Assembly: GCA_029202405.1 (NCBI GenBank)
Contig: CP119312.1
Span: forward strand, 4,035,001-4,099,000
DNA from: Candidatus Devosia phytovorans
GTDB lineage: Bacteria; Pseudomonadota; Alphaproteobacteria; Rhizobiales; Devosiaceae
Direction of reading: 5' to 3'
DNA: 64,000 nucleotides
Positions 43,314-54,196 of this stretch are shown piece after piece; position 1 is the stretch's first letter; every line of letters begins with the position of its first letter. The position numbers and the translations under genes were made by a program. A model generated the notes under the pieces. It saw only the letters and a program-made list of their open reading frames with translations, searched no databases and was not told the DNA's origin.

Positions 43314-45398
43314 ATGTTCAAGGGTATTTCGCGGTCGTTCAACAATATCAAGTTGACCACGATGATCGCGGCATTGGTCATCTCGGCCATCATCGTGTCG
43401 GTCGCTGCCGTAACGGCTGCGATCTACGTCAACCTCAATGCATCGACGCGAGAGACAGCGGCCAATCAGCAGGTCGTGAACCTCGAGATGGCGGCGACGA
43501 TCCTGCAGACCAGCCTGCCCGGCGCCGAGGTGACGTGGACAGCCGATGACCATATTGAGGCGATCCGGGCCTGGGCCATGCCACAGGAATTCCTCAGCCA
43601 TGAGATGGTGGATTCCATTGCCCGCGTGACCGGAGAAGCGGCGACGATCTTTGCCTGGGACGAGGCCAGCCAGGATTTCGTGCGACTCACCACGACCATC
43701 TTGGGCAACGACGGCAATCGCATCCTCGGCACATCATTGGGCCAGGCCAGCCCGGCTTATGCGGCGATGATGAGCGGCCAGCCATATTTCGGCGAGGCCA
43801 CGATCACCGGAAAACCCTATTACACGGCCTATCAGCCGATCCTCGACCAGGCTGGCAAGCCGGTCGGCATCGTGTTTGTCGGCATCGACCGCAGCAAGAT
43901 CGATGGCGTCCTCTACAATACGCTGATGATCATGCTGGTCGTCGGCCTGATCACGCTCGCTGTGCTCGGCACCATTGGCTATGTGTTGTCGCGCATCATG
44001 ATGTCGCCGGTACCGCGCCTCGCCAAGACGATGAAGCAGGTGGCCGATGGCGACTATGAGCTCGAGGTGCCCTTCACGCGTCGCGGCAATGAAGTGGGCG
44101 AAATGGCGCGTGCTGTGGAAGTATTCCGCGAAAACGGCCTCAAGATCAGCCAGATGACCGAGGAAGAGCGCGCTGCTGCCCAGCGCCGCCGTATCGAGCG
44201 TACCGATATGATGGTGGCGCTGCAGGCGGCATTCGGCGAAGTGGTGGATGCGGCGATTGCCGGCGACTTTTCCAAGCGCGTGCATGCGCAATTCCCCGAT
44301 GCCGAACTCAATGCACTCTCGCAAGGCGTCAATTCGCTGGTCGAAACCGTGGATCGTGGCATCGGCGAAACCGGTGTGGTGCTGGGCGCTTTGGCCAATA
44401 CCGACCTGACCCATCGCATGCAGGGCGAATACAAGGGCGCCTTTGCCAAGCTCAAGACCGACACCAATGCAGTCAGCGAAAAGCTGACCGAGATCGTCGG
44501 CAGTGCGCAGCATATTTCCGGCTCGCTGAAGCAGGCGACCGGCGAAATCCTTTCGGGCATGAACGATCTTTCCGAACGCACCACCAAGCAGGCAGCGACG
44601 ATCGAAGAGACGTCCGCTGCCATGGAGCAGCTGGCGTCGACGGTGGCCGACAATGCCCGCATGGCGGAGGATGCCAGCGGCAAGGCGCAGACCGTTTCGC
44701 GCAGCGCGACGCAGAGCGGAGAGACGATGAACCAGGCCAATGAAGCCATGGAGCGGATCACGTCGAGCTCGGCCAAGATCTCCAATATCATTGGCATGAT
44801 CGACGATATCGCCTTCCAGACCAATCTGCTGGCGCTCAATGCGTCGGTGGAAGCGGCGCGCGCCGGCGATGCCGGCAAGGGCTTTGCGGTGGTCGCCGTG
44901 GAAGTGCGGCGCCTGGCGCAGTCCTCGGCCGAGGCATCTTCGGAGATCAAGGCGCTGATCGAACAGTCGTCCGGCGAAGTGCAGGGTGGATCGCGCCTTG
45001 TGTCGAGTGCGTCCGAACAATTGTCGGCCATGCTCGCCGCAGTCAACGAGAATGCCAGCATGATGCAATCCATCGCCAAGGCCAGCCGCGAGCAGGCGTC
45101 GGCCATCGACGAAGTGACGGTCGCCGTGCGCCAGCTCGACGAGATGACCCAGCACAATGCGGCTCTGGTGGAAGAGACCAACGCCGCTATCGAGCAGACC
45201 GAGGCGCAGGCGAGTGAGCTGGACCGTGTCGTTGACGTGTTCACGCTCGATGGTCGTGCGCCCAAGCGGTCTGCTGCGCCTGTCGCCGCGCCGCCAGTTG
45301 CGGCGCCGCGCGACGCCTCGCGCCGAATGCAGTCGGTCAAGCAGAGCTATCTCAGCGACGGCAATGCAGCGATTTCAAGTGACTGGTCTGAATTCTAG
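43314..45398 (+). CDS. Methyl-accepting chemotaxis protein, single-Cache periplasmic sensor (tandem MCP 2)
   Basis: 694 residues; preceded by AGGGGC and an AT-rich 224-bp gap that probably holds its promoter. Same plan as MCP 1: TM1 15-37, Cache_3-type sensor ([62 protein letters not shown]), TM2 about 202-225, HAMP, signalling domain with [23 protein letters not shown], tail [15 protein letters not shown] 1 and 2 are clear paralogues with diverged sensors and near-identical signalling regions. Confidence 0.93.
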   Translation: MFKGISRSFNNIKLTTMIAALVISAIIVSVAAVTAAIYVNLNASTRETAANQQVVNLEMAATILQTSLPGAEVTWTADDHIEAIRAWAMPQEFLSHEMVDSIARVTGEAATIFAWDEASQDFVRLTTTILGNDGNRILGTSLGQASPAYAAMMSGQPYFGEATITGKPYYTAYQPILDQAGKPVGIVFVGIDRSKIDGVLYNTLMIMLVVGLITLAVLGTIGYVLSRIMMSPVPRLAKTMKQVADGDYELEVPFTRRGNEVGEMARAVEVFRENGLKISQMTEEERAAAQRRRIERTDMMVALQAAFGEVVDAAIAGDFSKRVHAQFPDAELNALSQGVNSLVETVDRGIGETGVVLGALANTDLTHRMQGEYKGAFAKLKTDTNAVSEKLTEIVGSAQHISGSLKQATGEILSGMNDLSERTTKQAATIEETSAAMEQLASTVADNARMAEDASGKAQTVSRSATQSGETMNQANEAMERITSSSAKISNIIGMIDDIAFQTNLLALNASVEAARAGDAGKGFAVVAVEVRRLAQSSAEASSEIKALIEQSSGEVQGGSRLVSSASEQLSAMLAAVNENASMMQSIAKASREQASAIDEVTVAVRQLDEMTQHNAALVEETNAAIEQTEAQASELDRVVDVFTLDGRAPKRSAAPVAAPPVAAPRDASRRMQSVKQSYLSDGNAAISSDWSEF

Positions 45399-45420
45399 AA
45401 TTCACCTGTAAAACGCATGA

Positions 45421-45448
45421 AATGGGCGCCAGTGGCGTCCATTTTTAT
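45421..45448 (+). terminator. Rho-independent terminator after tandem MCP 2
   Basis: ATGGGCGCC / GGCGTCCAT (45422-45430 with 45434-45442, one G-U) followed by TTTTATTT. Strong, so MCP 3 needs its own promoter. Confidence 0.85.
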
Positions 45449-45695
45449 TTGGTGTCAGACCTTTAGTATTTTACTGGCCATTAACTGCCTTTGCCACAGT
45501 GTGACCATCGGACGCAGTAGCAGATTATGGCAGCCACGCCTGGGAAACGGGGCCGCCGGAGGAGCCAGGCGTTCGTATATTCCATATCCATCCACATATC
45601 GTGGCTGCGGATCCGGGCAGGTCTTGCCCCGGAGCGAGGCACCTATTGCCCGTCGATCCCGCCCGCATGCCCGTCCAGACGTTCGGAGCCTATCG
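45449..45695 (+). promoter_or_regulatory. Leader of tandem MCP 3 with a long-range stem
   Basis: No gene. GCAGCCAC (45530-45537) pairs with GTGGCTGC (45601-45608), enclosing a hairpin GCCTGG/CCAGGC (45538-45543, 45565-45570). A further CCGGGCA/TGCCCCGG-type hairpin lies downstream near 45612-45632. The ribosome site GGAG is at 45685-45688. The promoter probably lies in the AT-rich 45449-45490 part. Confidence 0.35.
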
Positions 45696-47726
45696 GTGAC
45701 CCATCTCTTCACAGGCAGCATTGCCCGGCGGCTCTATAGCCTGCTGTTCGTTTTTGCCATCGGCTTTGCGGCCGTGGTGGCCTATCAGCTGTTCGCCCTG
45801 CGGCAGAGTCTGGACCAGTTCAAGCGCACGGAAATCCAGTCCGTGGTGCAGACCGGCGCGAGCATTGTCGAGCATTACTACGAACTGGCCCAGGCGGGCA
45901 CGATGACGACCGAAGCGGCGCAAGCAGAGGCGCTCGATTCATTGCGGGCCGTGCGCTACCAGGGCGAGGAATATCTCTTCGTCGACAATTACGACTACAT
46001 CAACGTCATGCATGCCTATCAGCCGGAAAAGCAGGGCACCAACCGCAAGGACGTGACCGACGGCAATGGCAAGCTCTATCTCGACGAGCTGATCACGCAG
46101 GCCAAGACGCAGGGCTCCTATTTCATCAATTATGCCTTCAAGGACAAGGACGGTGCGTTCAAGGACAAGGTCACCTATGCCCAGGCTTTCGAGCCCTGGG
46201 GGTGGGTAATTGCCTCGGGCGTGCTGATGACCACGGTGGAAGCCATTTTCTGGCAGGCGGCGATCACCAGCGCGCTGATCACGCTGGGCGTAATGGCGAG
46301 CGTACTGCTGTTGGGCGGCCTGATTGCCCGCGCCATCAGCAAGCCGGTCACAGGCCTCACCCAGGATATGACGCGCATCGCCGACAATGACTTCTCGATC
46401 GTGCTTGAAGGTCAGGATCGTCGCGATGAGATCGGCGCCATGGCGCGCGCCGTGGAAGTGTTCCGTGAGAACGGGCTCAAGGTCAGCCAGATGACCGAGG
46501 CAGAAGCGGCCCGCATCATTTCCGACCAGAAGAACCGCCAGCAGATGATGAGCGAGCTGCAGTCGGCCTTCGGCAATGTTGTGGATGCGGCGATTGCCGG
46601 GGACTTCACCCGTCGCGTCGAGGCCGAATTCCCCGATCCCGAGCTCAATGGTCTTGCCAGCAGCGTCAACAGCCTTGTCTCGACGGTCGATCGCGGACTT
46701 GAGGAGAGCGGCCAGGTGCTGACGGCGCTGGCCAATACCGATCTTACCAAGCGTGTCGAGGGTCAGTATCAGGGCGCCTTCGCCCAGCTCAAGGCCGATA
46801 CCAATGCGGTGGGTGACAAGCTGACCGATGTGGTGACCCAATTGCGCAATACCTCGCGCTCCCTGCGCGTGGCGACGGGTGAAATTCTCGCCGGTGCCAA
46901 TGATCTGTCCGAACGTACGACCAAGCAGGCAGCGACGATCGAGGAGACTTCGGCTGCCATGGAGCAACTGGCTTCCACCGTGCTGCAGAATGCCCAGCGC
47001 GCCAAGGATGCCAGCCTAAATGCGGCCGAAGTGACCCGCACTGCCGAAGAAGGCGGGCAGGTGATGGCCAAGGCCAATGAGGCCATGGCGGCGATTGAAA
47101 CCAGTTCGGGCAAGATTTCCAATATCATCGGCATGATCGACGATATCGCCTTTCAGACCAATCTCCTGGCGCTCAATGCCTCTGTCGAGGCGGCGCGCGC
47201 CGGTGATGCCGGCAAGGGCTTCGCCGTGGTGGCGGTGGAAGTGCGCCGCCTGGCGCAGTCGGCGGCATCTGCCTCGTCCGATGTGAAGGTGCTGATCGAG
47301 CAATCGGCCGGCGAGGTCGGGCTCGGTTCGCGCCTGGTCTCGGATGCGGCGGCGCGACTGACGGCCATGCTCGATGCGGCGCGCTCGAACAACCAGTTGA
47401 TGGACGGCATTGCGCGGGACAGCAATGAACAGGCTGCGGCGATCGACGAGGTCAATGTCGCGGTGCGACAGATGGACGAGATGACGCAACACAATGCGGC
47501 GCTGGTCGAAGAAACCAATGCCGCCATCGAACAGACTGAGGCGCAAGCCAGCGCGCTCGATGACATCGTTGCCGTGTTCCACACCCATGGCTCTGCCCCG
47601 GCGCCCCGAAGCATTGCTCCGGCAGCGCCTGTAGCCTCGCGCAAGCCGGTAAGCGTCAGGAACGCTGCGGCCTCCTATCTCAGCCAGGGCAATGCAGCGC
47701 TGGCTACGGACTGGAGCGAATTCTAG
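45696..47726 (+). CDS. Methyl-accepting chemotaxis protein with sCache_2 sensor (tandem MCP 3)
   Basis: 676 residues from GTG 45696 ([24 protein letters not shown] seven bases upstream); the frame is open 93 codons further but reads as non-protein. TM1 about 8-30; sCache_2 domain 35-185 with the family core [32 protein letters not shown] split around residues 90-120 and [14 protein letters not shown]2 190-215; HAMP; signalling domain with the same tip as MCP 1; tail [12 protein letters not shown]. sCache_2 receptors typically sense carboxylates such as C2-C3 acids (family knowledge); ligand here unknown. Confidence 0.92.
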   Translation: MTHLFTGSIARRLYSLLFVFAIGFAAVVAYQLFALRQSLDQFKRTEIQSVVQTGASIVEHYYELAQAGTMTTEAAQAEALDSLRAVRYQGEEYLFVDNYDYINVMHAYQPEKQGTNRKDVTDGNGKLYLDELITQAKTQGSYFINYAFKDKDGAFKDKVTYAQAFEPWGWVIASGVLMTTVEAIFWQAAITSALITLGVMASVLLLGGLIARAISKPVTGLTQDMTRIADNDFSIVLEGQDRRDEIGAMARAVEVFRENGLKVSQMTEAEAARIISDQKNRQQMMSELQSAFGNVVDAAIAGDFTRRVEAEFPDPELNGLASSVNSLVSTVDRGLEESGQVLTALANTDLTKRVEGQYQGAFAQLKADTNAVGDKLTDVVTQLRNTSRSLRVATGEILAGANDLSERTTKQAATIEETSAAMEQLASTVLQNAQRAKDASLNAAEVTRTAEEGGQVMAKANEAMAAIETSSGKISNIIGMIDDIAFQTNLLALNASVEAARAGDAGKGFAVVAVEVRRLAQSAASASSDVKVLIEQSAGEVGLGSRLVSDAAARLTAMLDAARSNNQLMDGIARDSNEQAAAIDEVNVAVRQMDEMTQHNAALVEETNAAIEQTEAQASALDDIVAVFHTHGSAPAPRSIAPAAPVASRKPVSVRNAAASYLSQGNAALATDWSEF

Positions 47727-47896
47727 AGCCTGTCGGGAGCGGTCGTCGCGAGATGGCCGCTCCGACGCACTCAATAAATTCGAATGAAGCGCTTATTTAA
47801 CCATATGCTTTCTATGGTGGATTCCACGTCATGACCGTGGAGAGGAGCTGCGGGCGTGCCTTACAGGCAGTATTGCCGCAACTCCGGAAGACCGTC

Positions 47897-50302
47897 ATGG
47901 CCAGCCAGCTCAAACTTGCCTTCAAACTGCCCGCAATGGTTGTCGCCATCGCGCTGGTCACCGGCGCGAGCCTGGCTTTCGCCGCCTATTTTGCCAGTAG
48001 CGCCATCGTCAACGACCAGGCCGAGCAACGCCTGACGTCGGCAGCCGTCAATGCAAGGTCGGCGCTCGATGCCTATCTGACGGAAATGGCCGAAGACCTA
48101 ACGCTGTTTGCCGGGCGGTCGGAAATCGCCGCCAGCATCGACCTGTTCTCGGGCGCCATGCGCTCGATGAAGGGTCAGGGCGATCCGACCGAACTGCTGC
48201 AGGACGCCTATATCACAACCAATCCCAATGCTCCCGCCGAGCGTATGCTGCTCGACAGCTCCGACAAGGTGCCGGTCTATGACCTGCATCATCGGAGCCT
48301 TCATGCCGACTTCCGCGACCTGCTGAGCAAACGCGGCTATTACGACGTCTTCCTGTTCGATACCGATTTCAACAATGTCTATTCGGTCGCCAAGGAAGCC
48401 GATTTCGGCACCAATTTCGCCGAAAACGGGGGGCCATGGGCCGATAGCGACCTGGGCCGCGTTGTGCGCCTCGCCATGGCAGGCCAAGAAGGACAGGTGT
48501 TTCTCACCGACTTTGCGCCCTATGGTCCAAGTGCTGGCGCGCCGGCCGGCTTCATTGCCGCGCCCGTCTATGACCAGGGCTTTCTGATTGGCGTGCTGGC
48601 CTTCCAGATGCCGACGAGCCGAATCGGCGAAGTGCTGGCCCGTACCGAGGGTCTGGGCGAGAGCGGAGAAACCTATCTTGTCGGGCAGGACGGGCTGGCG
48701 CGCAGCGACTCGGCCAAGACCGCCGGCAATGACGTCCTGCAGCTTTCCCTTCAGGGCGATGTGGTCAGCGCCGCGCTGGGCGGAACGCCCGGCATGGGCG
48801 AGATGCGGCACCATGACGGGGAGACCTATGTCGCCGAAGCCGAGCCCCTGAGCTTTGGCGGTGTGGACTGGGCCGTGGTGTCGCTCGAAAGCAAGGCAGA
48901 TATCGAGGCGCCGGCCGCCGGCCTGCGCAATACCATGCTGGTGATCGGCGCAGTGTTGCTGGCGCTGGCTGCGATCAACAGTGTGCTCATTGCCCGCACC
49001 ATAACCCGGCCCATTTCGCGTCTGACCAATGCGATGACCGAGCTCGCGGGCGACAGGCTCGACATCGCCGTCCCGGGTCTCGATCGCGCGGACGAGCTTG
49101 GCCATATGGCGGACGCCGTGGATGTGTTCCGCGCCAATGGCCTCAAGATGCGCGACCTGCGTGCGGCCGAACTGGACAGCAGCGCCGAACGTGCCGGCGA
49201 AGTGCGCGTGATCCAGGCGCTACAGCTTGAAATCGGCCAGGTGGTCGATGCGGCGCTCGACGGCGATTTCAGCCACCGCATTCGCATTGAGCCGGCGGAC
49301 GACGAGCTGCGTCGCCTGGCGCAGAACGTCAACAACCTCGTGGCTTCGGTCGATCAAGGACTAGCGGAGACCGGCACGGTGCTGGCGGCGCTGGCGCGGG
49401 CCGATCTCAGCCAGCGCATGGAGGGCCACTACAAGGGCGCCTTCGCGCGGCTGCAGGAAGACACCAATGGGGTGGCGACACAGCTCGGCCAGATCGTCAC
49501 CCAGTTGCGCGGCACGTCTGGAGCACTCAAGACCGCTACCAGCGAAATTCTTTCGGGTGCCAATGACCTGTCCGAACGCACGACGCGCCAGGCGGCGACC
49601 ATCGAGGAGACCAGTGCGGCGATCGAGCAGCTTAGCCGCACGGTGGTCGACAATGCCGGCCAGGCCGAGCAGGCCAGCCAGAAGGCCCGTGCGGTCTCGG
49701 CCGAAGCCGAGGCGAGTGGCGCGGTCATGGTCGAAGCCACGGGCGCCATGGAGCGCATCACCCAGTCTTCGGCCAAGATTTCCAACATTATCGGCATGAT
49801 CGACGACATCGCATTCCAGACCAACCTGCTGGCGCTCAATGCCTCGGTCGAGGCCGCGCGTGCCGGTGATGCCGGCAATGGGTTCGCCGTGGTGGCGGTG
49901 GAAGTGCGGCGCCTGGCGCAGTCCTCGGCCGAGGCATCCTCGCAGATCAAGGCGCTGATCGAGCAGAGTGCCAGCGAAGTGCAGGGCGGTACCAAACTCG
50001 TCGCCAGCGCCGCCGAGCGGCTGGTGGGCGTGCAGGAGGCGATCCGAGCCAATGCCAGTCTGCTCGATGCGATCGCCAAGGCCAGCCGCGAGCAGGCGGG
50101 GGCCATCGACGAGGTGACGACCGCTGTGCGGCAGATGGACGAGATGACCCAGCACAATGCGGCGCTGGTGGAAGAAACCAATGCCGCCATCGAGCAGACC
50201 GAGGCGCAGGCGGGCGAGCTGGACCGGGTGATCGGAGTCTTTACCCTGACGGATGCCGTCCGCGGCGTAGAGCTGGATCTGCCGCAGCGCCGCCGGGCCT
50301 GA
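47897..50302 (+). CDS. Methyl-accepting chemotaxis protein with large (double-Cache-size) sensor, no docking tail (tandem MCP 4)
   Basis: 801 residues from ATG 47897 ([21 protein letters not shown] six bases upstream). TM1 about 12-34; periplasmic region 35-345, twice as long as in MCP 1-3, with [26 protein letters not shown] and [19 protein letters not shown] as in double-Cache-like sensors; TM2 about 347-367; HAMP ([17 protein letters not shown]); signalling domain with [23 protein letters not shown] but [11 protein letters not shown] in place of GKG. It ends in LPQRRRA with no DWxEF tail, so methylation may depend on neighbouring receptors in the array. Confidence 0.92.
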   Translation: MASQLKLAFKLPAMVVAIALVTGASLAFAAYFASSAIVNDQAEQRLTSAAVNARSALDAYLTEMAEDLTLFAGRSEIAASIDLFSGAMRSMKGQGDPTELLQDAYITTNPNAPAERMLLDSSDKVPVYDLHHRSLHADFRDLLSKRGYYDVFLFDTDFNNVYSVAKEADFGTNFAENGGPWADSDLGRVVRLAMAGQEGQVFLTDFAPYGPSAGAPAGFIAAPVYDQGFLIGVLAFQMPTSRIGEVLARTEGLGESGETYLVGQDGLARSDSAKTAGNDVLQLSLQGDVVSAALGGTPGMGEMRHHDGETYVAEAEPLSFGGVDWAVVSLESKADIEAPAAGLRNTMLVIGAVLLALAAINSVLIARTITRPISRLTNAMTELAGDRLDIAVPGLDRADELGHMADAVDVFRANGLKMRDLRAAELDSSAERAGEVRVIQALQLEIGQVVDAALDGDFSHRIRIEPADDELRRLAQNVNNLVASVDQGLAETGTVLAALARADLSQRMEGHYKGAFARLQEDTNGVATQLGQIVTQLRGTSGALKTATSEILSGANDLSERTTRQAATIEETSAAIEQLSRTVVDNAGQAEQASQKARAVSAEAEASGAVMVEATGAMERITQSSAKISNIIGMIDDIAFQTNLLALNASVEAARAGDAGNGFAVVAVEVRRLAQSSAEASSQIKALIEQSASEVQGGTKLVASAAERLVGVQEAIRANASLLDAIAKASREQAGAIDEVTTAVRQMDEMTQHNAALVEETNAAIEQTEAQAGELDRVIGVFTLTDAVRGVELDLPQRRRA

Positions 50303-50336
50303 CGTTAAGACTTTGCAGCGACGGTGAACTACGTAG

Positions 50337-50362
50337 AAGGGCGCATTTGTTGCGCCCTTTTT
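50337..50362 (+). terminator. Rho-independent terminator after tandem MCP 4
   Basis: AGGGCGCA and TGCGCCCT pair around a TTTGT loop, followed by TTTTATTTG. Confidence 0.85.
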
Positions 50363-50677
50363 ATTTGTTCCGATCCTGAAATTGGCGCTCCATTAACCTT
50401 TCGCGCGCAGGATCGCAGCCGGGACGCAGATCACAGAAACTTCATCGCCGGTTGGGATCGGCGGTGGCAAGGCGCGGTCGGCCATGATCCCACTTGTCTC
50501 CTGCATAGAACCAATGACAGCCCCACCAGCGGGCTGTGCCGGATATGGGAAATGCCCTCCATATGCCTGCGAGAGCAGCAGCCCAGGCCCGGGTTGGCTC
50601 GCAATCCTGTTTCACACCACATCAGCAGATTTCGAGCGCCGCCACGCGGCATGATCAGAGGCTGGAGGGCCTTCTCG
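50363..50677 (+). promoter_or_regulatory. Intergenic leader region of the soluble PAS-MCP gene
   Basis: No gene; a frame is open through it but is low-quality. Hairpins seen: GGGATC/GATCCC (50455-50460, 50486-50491), ACAGCCC/GGGCTGT (50517-50523, 50531-50537) and ATATGG/CCATAT (50543-50548, 50559-50564). The AT-rich part right after the terminator (50363-50400) is the best place for a promoter. GGAGGG at 50664-50669 sets the start of the next gene. Confidence 0.35.
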
Positions 50678-52459
50678 ATGGGAATTTTCTCGCGTCAAAA
50701 CAGGGATGATGACAGGGCCAAGGTGGATGCCATCATGCGCAGCCAGGCGGTCATCGAATTCAATCTCGATGGTACCATCATTACCGCCAACGACAATTTT
50801 CTGGCAGCGCTCGGCTATCAGCTCAGCGAAATCCAGGGCAAGCACCACCGCATTTTCGTCGACCCGGAGGAGGCCAACTCGCCGGAATACAAGCAGTTCT
50901 GGACCGATCTGGCGCATGGCCAGTTCCAGTCAGCAGCCTATCGGCGTATTGCCAAGGGCGGCCGTGAAGTGTGGATCCAGGCGACCTACAATCCGGTTTT
51001 CGACAAGCGTGGCAAGCCGATCAAGGTGATCAAGTTCGCCACCGACATTACCCAGCAGAAAAACCAGTCAGCCGACCACGAGGCGCAGATCGCGGCCATC
51101 TCGCGCGCGCAGGCGGTGATCGAGTTCGGTCTCGACGGCACCATCCGGAATGCCAACGAAAATTTCCTCGCCACTCTGGGCTATTCGCTCGACGAAATCA
51201 CCGGCAGGCATCATCGCATGTTTGTCGATCCCACCCATGCCTCGAGCGCCGAATATCGCCAGTTCTGGGAACGGCTGCGCAGCGGCGAATATGTGGCGGG
51301 CGAATTCCAGCGCGTCGGCAAGAATGGACAACCAATCTGGATCCAGGCCTCCTATAATCCCGTGCTCGATGCGCAGGGGCGGCCGGTCAAGGTGGTCAAA
51401 TTTGCCACCGACATCACGGAGCGCAAACGCGCCGAGGGGATTATTGCCCAGCTCAGCTCAAGCCTTGCCAAGATGGCGGAAGGCGATCTCAGCGGGCGGA
51501 TCGATACCGAGTTTACCGGGGAATACGAGCAGCTGCGACAGGCCTTCAACCGCTCGCTGAGCCGGCTGCTGGATATCGTTTCGAGCCTGCGCAGCACATC
51601 GCGCTCGCTCAAGAATGCGACCGGGGAAATCCTCGCCGGTGCCAATGACCTGTCGGAACGCACCACCAAGCAGGCGGCCACGATCGAGGAAACCTCCGCC
51701 TCGGTCGAGCAGCTGTCGAGCGCGGTGCATGCCAATGCCGATCGTGCTGCCACGGCAAGCCAAAAGGCCAAGGCTGTAGCGACCAGCGCCACGGAAGGCG
51801 GTTCAGTGATGTCACAGGCCAATACGGCAATGGATGCTATTGAATCCTCCTCGGCCAAGATTTCCAACATCATCGGGCTGATCGACGACATCGCCTTCCA
51901 GACCAATCTGCTCGCCCTGAACGCTTCGGTCGAAGCAGCGCGGGCGGGCGATGCCGGCAAGGGTTTTGCCGTTGTGGCGGTTGAAGTGCGGCGACTGGCG
52001 CAGTCGGCGGCGCAGGCATCGAGCGAGGTCAAGGTGCTGATCGAGGCCAGTGCCAGCGAGGTCAAGGCGGGATCGCGCCTCGTCGGCCAGGTGGCCAGCA
52101 AGCTCAAGGATATCGTCACCGGCGCTCAGGAAAGCTCCGCGCTGATCGATTCCATTGCCCAGGCCAATAGCGAGCAGTCCTCTTCGCTCGGAGAGGTGTC
52201 GGTTGCGGTTCGGCTGATGGACGAGATGACGCAACACAACGCAGCGCTGGTGGAAGAAACCAATGCCGCGATCGAACAGACCGAGGCACAGGCCAGCGAA
52301 CTCGACCATATCGTCGAGATTTTCAAGCTGGACGAAAAGATGCCGCTGTCGCCGCCAGCCCGCTCGGCGCCGCCGGTGCAGTCGTCGGTCTCGCGCTACA
52401 AGCCAGCCTTGCGCACGGTCGGCAATGCAGCGGTTTCCGAGGACTGGAACGAGTTCTAG
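50678..52459 (+). CDS. Soluble chemoreceptor with two PAS domains (tandem MCP 5)
   Basis: 593 residues from ATG 50678 ([15 protein letters not shown]) with GGAGGG eight bases upstream; 118 codons of open frame before it are not credible. No membrane helix. PAS-1 about 20-130 ([27 protein letters not shown]) and PAS-2 about 142-250 ([27 protein letters not shown]) are about 60 percent alike, each ending in KFATDIT, suggesting an internal duplication. A short HAMP-like linker and the signalling domain follow, with tip [23 protein letters not shown] and tail [12 protein letters not shown]. Such proteins sense redox or intracellular ligands, possibly through haem or flavin; no cofactor residue is certain. 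Confidence 0.92.
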   Translation: MGIFSRQNRDDDRAKVDAIMRSQAVIEFNLDGTIITANDNFLAALGYQLSEIQGKHHRIFVDPEEANSPEYKQFWTDLAHGQFQSAAYRRIAKGGREVWIQATYNPVFDKRGKPIKVIKFATDITQQKNQSADHEAQIAAISRAQAVIEFGLDGTIRNANENFLATLGYSLDEITGRHHRMFVDPTHASSAEYRQFWERLRSGEYVAGEFQRVGKNGQPIWIQASYNPVLDAQGRPVKVVKFATDITERKRAEGIIAQLSSSLAKMAEGDLSGRIDTEFTGEYEQLRQAFNRSLSRLLDIVSSLRSTSRSLKNATGEILAGANDLSERTTKQAATIEETSASVEQLSSAVHANADRAATASQKAKAVATSATEGGSVMSQANTAMDAIESSSAKISNIIGLIDDIAFQTNLLALNASVEAARAGDAGKGFAVVAVEVRRLAQSAAQASSEVKVLIEASASEVKAGSRLVGQVASKLKDIVTGAQESSALIDSIAQANSEQSSSLGEVSVAVRLMDEMTQHNAALVEETNAAIEQTEAQASELDHIVEIFKLDEKMPLSPPARSAPPVQSSVSRYKPALRTVGNAAVSEDWNEF

Positions 52460-52529
52460 CGGTCTGCTGACAGGCTCTGTCAGGACCTCGGATGAAGGGT
52501 GGCCCGGCGTCACAACCCGGGCTGCCATC

Positions 52530-52910
52530 ATGCTCACCTCCGTCATCGATCCCGTCTATTCGAAAAGCTTCGCCGAACTGGTCGCGCCCTTGCCGGCGCC
52601 GGTGGGCGAATTGACGGCCCGGCTGGTGGCGCTGGTTGCCGCGCATCCCGGCCTTAGCGGCAAGGTGATGACGGGCTGGCGCTCGGTCAATTTCCGTCAT
52701 GGCCAGGCCGGCCATCTCTGTTCCGTCTTTCCCCATCCCGACCGCGTGTCGCTCTATTTCGAGCATGGCCGGATGCTGGCGCATGGCGATGGGTTGCTCG
52801 AAGGCGACGGCCTCAAGAGCGGGCGCTATCTGCGGCTTGTTCCGGGTGATGATATTCCGGTCGACCGGATCGGCATGTTGCTGGGCGAGGCCATTGCCCT
52901 CTTTGCCTGA
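52530..52910 (+). CDS. DUF1801 domain protein
   Basis: 126 residues from ATG 52530. Pattern GKVMTGWRSVNFRHGQAGHLCSVFPHPDRVSLYFEHG, then LLEGDG and YLRLV, matches the DUF1801/YdhG-like fold. Frataxin-like iron chaperone activity has been proposed for YdhG of Bacillus, but distant members such as this have no proven role. Cytoplasmic. The next gene (mgsA) starts 37 bp later; co-transcription is plausible. Confidence 0.75.
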   Translation: MLTSVIDPVYSKSFAELVAPLPAPVGELTARLVALVAAHPGLSGKVMTGWRSVNFRHGQAGHLCSVFPHPDRVSLYFEHGRMLAHGDGLLEGDGLKSGRYLRLVPGDDIPVDRIGMLLGEAIALFA

Positions 52911-52947
52911 AGCATGCTTGAAGCAGTCTCCAGCATGGAGATTGCTC

Positions 52948-53310
52948 ATGGCGCGCATCGGGCTCGTGGCTCACGACGACAAGAAGGACGATCTCTGCCG
53001 CTGGGCCGAGCATCACAAGCACAAGCTGGCACAGCACGAGCTTTGGGGCACAGGTACCACGGGCAGCCGCGTCATGGCCGCCACCGGCATGACGGTGACC
53101 CTGCTCAAGAGTGGTCCTTTGGGCGGCGATCAGCAGCTCGGCGCGATGATCTGCGAAGGCAAGCTCGACATGCTGATCTTTTTCATCGATCCGCTCTCGG
53201 CCCAGCCGCATGACGTCGATGTCAAAGCCCTGACCCGCCTCGCAACGCTCTATGACGTGCCCTGCGCCAACAACAAATCCACAGCCGACGCGGTCCTCGC
53301 CTATCTCTGA
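52948..53310 (+). CDS. mgsA: Methylglyoxal synthase MgsA
   Basis: 120 residues from ATG 52948 (MARIGLVAHDDKKDDL) with GGAG seven bases upstream. Active site: TGTTGSRV phosphate loop, catalytic Asp in KSGPLGGDQQLGA and Asp/His in FFIDPLSAQPHDVDVKAL. It converts dihydroxyacetone phosphate to methylglyoxal and phosphate, a bypass relieving sugar-phosphate stress. About 30 residues shorter than the E. coli enzyme, like other alphaproteobacterial ones. Cytoplasmic. Confidence 0.93.
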   Translation: MARIGLVAHDDKKDDLCRWAEHHKHKLAQHELWGTGTTGSRVMAATGMTVTLLKSGPLGGDQQLGAMICEGKLDMLIFFIDPLSAQPHDVDVKALTRLATLYDVPCANNKSTADAVLAYL

Positions 53311-53413
53311 CGGACCAGTTAGTTGACCCATTGCCCGCCTTATGAGCAGATGCCGCAAAATAGCCGGAATAAAAACCGGCACGACTTGGCATTAGGAAAA
53401 TCGGGACGGGCTC

Positions 53414-54196
53414 GTGTCCTCTGACTTGGTAATTGACGTTCGCAACGTCACAAAACGCTTTGGCGGGCTGACGGCCGTCAACAATTGCTCGCTCTCGGTG
53501 CGACGCGGCTCGGTGACCGGGCTGATCGGGCCCAATGGCGCTGGCAAATCGACGCTGTTCAATATCGTTGCCGGCAATATCGTGCCCGACGAGGGCGCGG
53601 TGATCTTTGACGGCAAGGACGTTACCGGCTTCAAGCCGCATGAACTGTTCCGCACCGGCATGCTGCGCACTTTCCAAATCGCGCATGAATTCAGCCAGAT
53701 GACGGCGCTCGAAAACCTGATGATGGTGCCGGGCGACCAGCCGGGTGAGCATCTGATGCAAACCTGGTTCCGGCCGGGCCTGGTCCGCTCGCGCGAGACG
53801 GAAGTGCGCAAGAAGGCGCTCGATGTCATCGATTTTCTGAAGCTCGGCCATGTGCGCAACGAACTGGCCGGCAATCTCTCGGGCGGTCAGAAAAAGCTGC
53901 TCGAGCTGGGCCGCACCATGATGGTCGATGCCAAGGTCGTGCTGCTCGACGAAGTTGCGGCCGGCGTCAACAAGACGCTGCTCAACGACCTGGCCGCCAA
54001 TATCGAGCGGATGAACAAGGAGCTGGGCTATACGTTCTTTGTCATCGAGCATGACATGGATCTGATCGGTCGCCTCTGCGATCCGGTCATCGTAATGGCG
54101 CAGGGCGAAAAGATCGCCGAAGGCCCGATGGCCGAAATCCGCGCCAATCCCCAAATCGTCGAAGCCTATTTCGGCACTCCGGTCGAGGTAGCGTAA
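53414..54196 (+). CDS. livG: Branched-chain amino acid-type ABC transporter ATP-binding protein LivG
   Basis: 260 residues from GTG 53414 (SSDLVIDVRNVTKRFGG). Walker A GPNGAGKST near residue 40, Q-loop RTFQIAHEF, signature LSGGQKKL, Walker B VVLLDEVAAGVN (Glu before A instead of the usual DEP), switch His in VIEHDMD. Powers import with LivF, LivH and LivM. The HAAT family moves branched-chain amino acids, but also urea, amides and aromatic compounds, so the substrate is open. One-base overlap with livF. Confidence 0.92.
   Translation: MSSDLVIDVRNVTKRFGGLTAVNNCSLSVRRGSVTGLIGPNGAGKSTLFNIVAGNIVPDEGAVIFDGKDVTGFKPHELFRTGMLRTFQIAHEFSQMTALENLMMVPGDQPGEHLMQTWFRPGLVRSRETEVRKKALDVIDFLKLGHVRNELAGNLSGGQKKLLELGRTMMVDAKVVLLDEVAAGVNKTLLNDLAANIERMNKELGYTFFVIEHDMDLIGRLCDPVIVMAQGEKIAEGPMAEIRANPQIVEAYFGTPVEVA

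Noticed and set aside
50324..50677. 118-residue N-terminal extension of the soluble PAS-MCP
   Set aside because: Starts inside the terminator hairpin, lacks a ribosome site, and does not look like protein; GGAGGG before 50678 is the better start.
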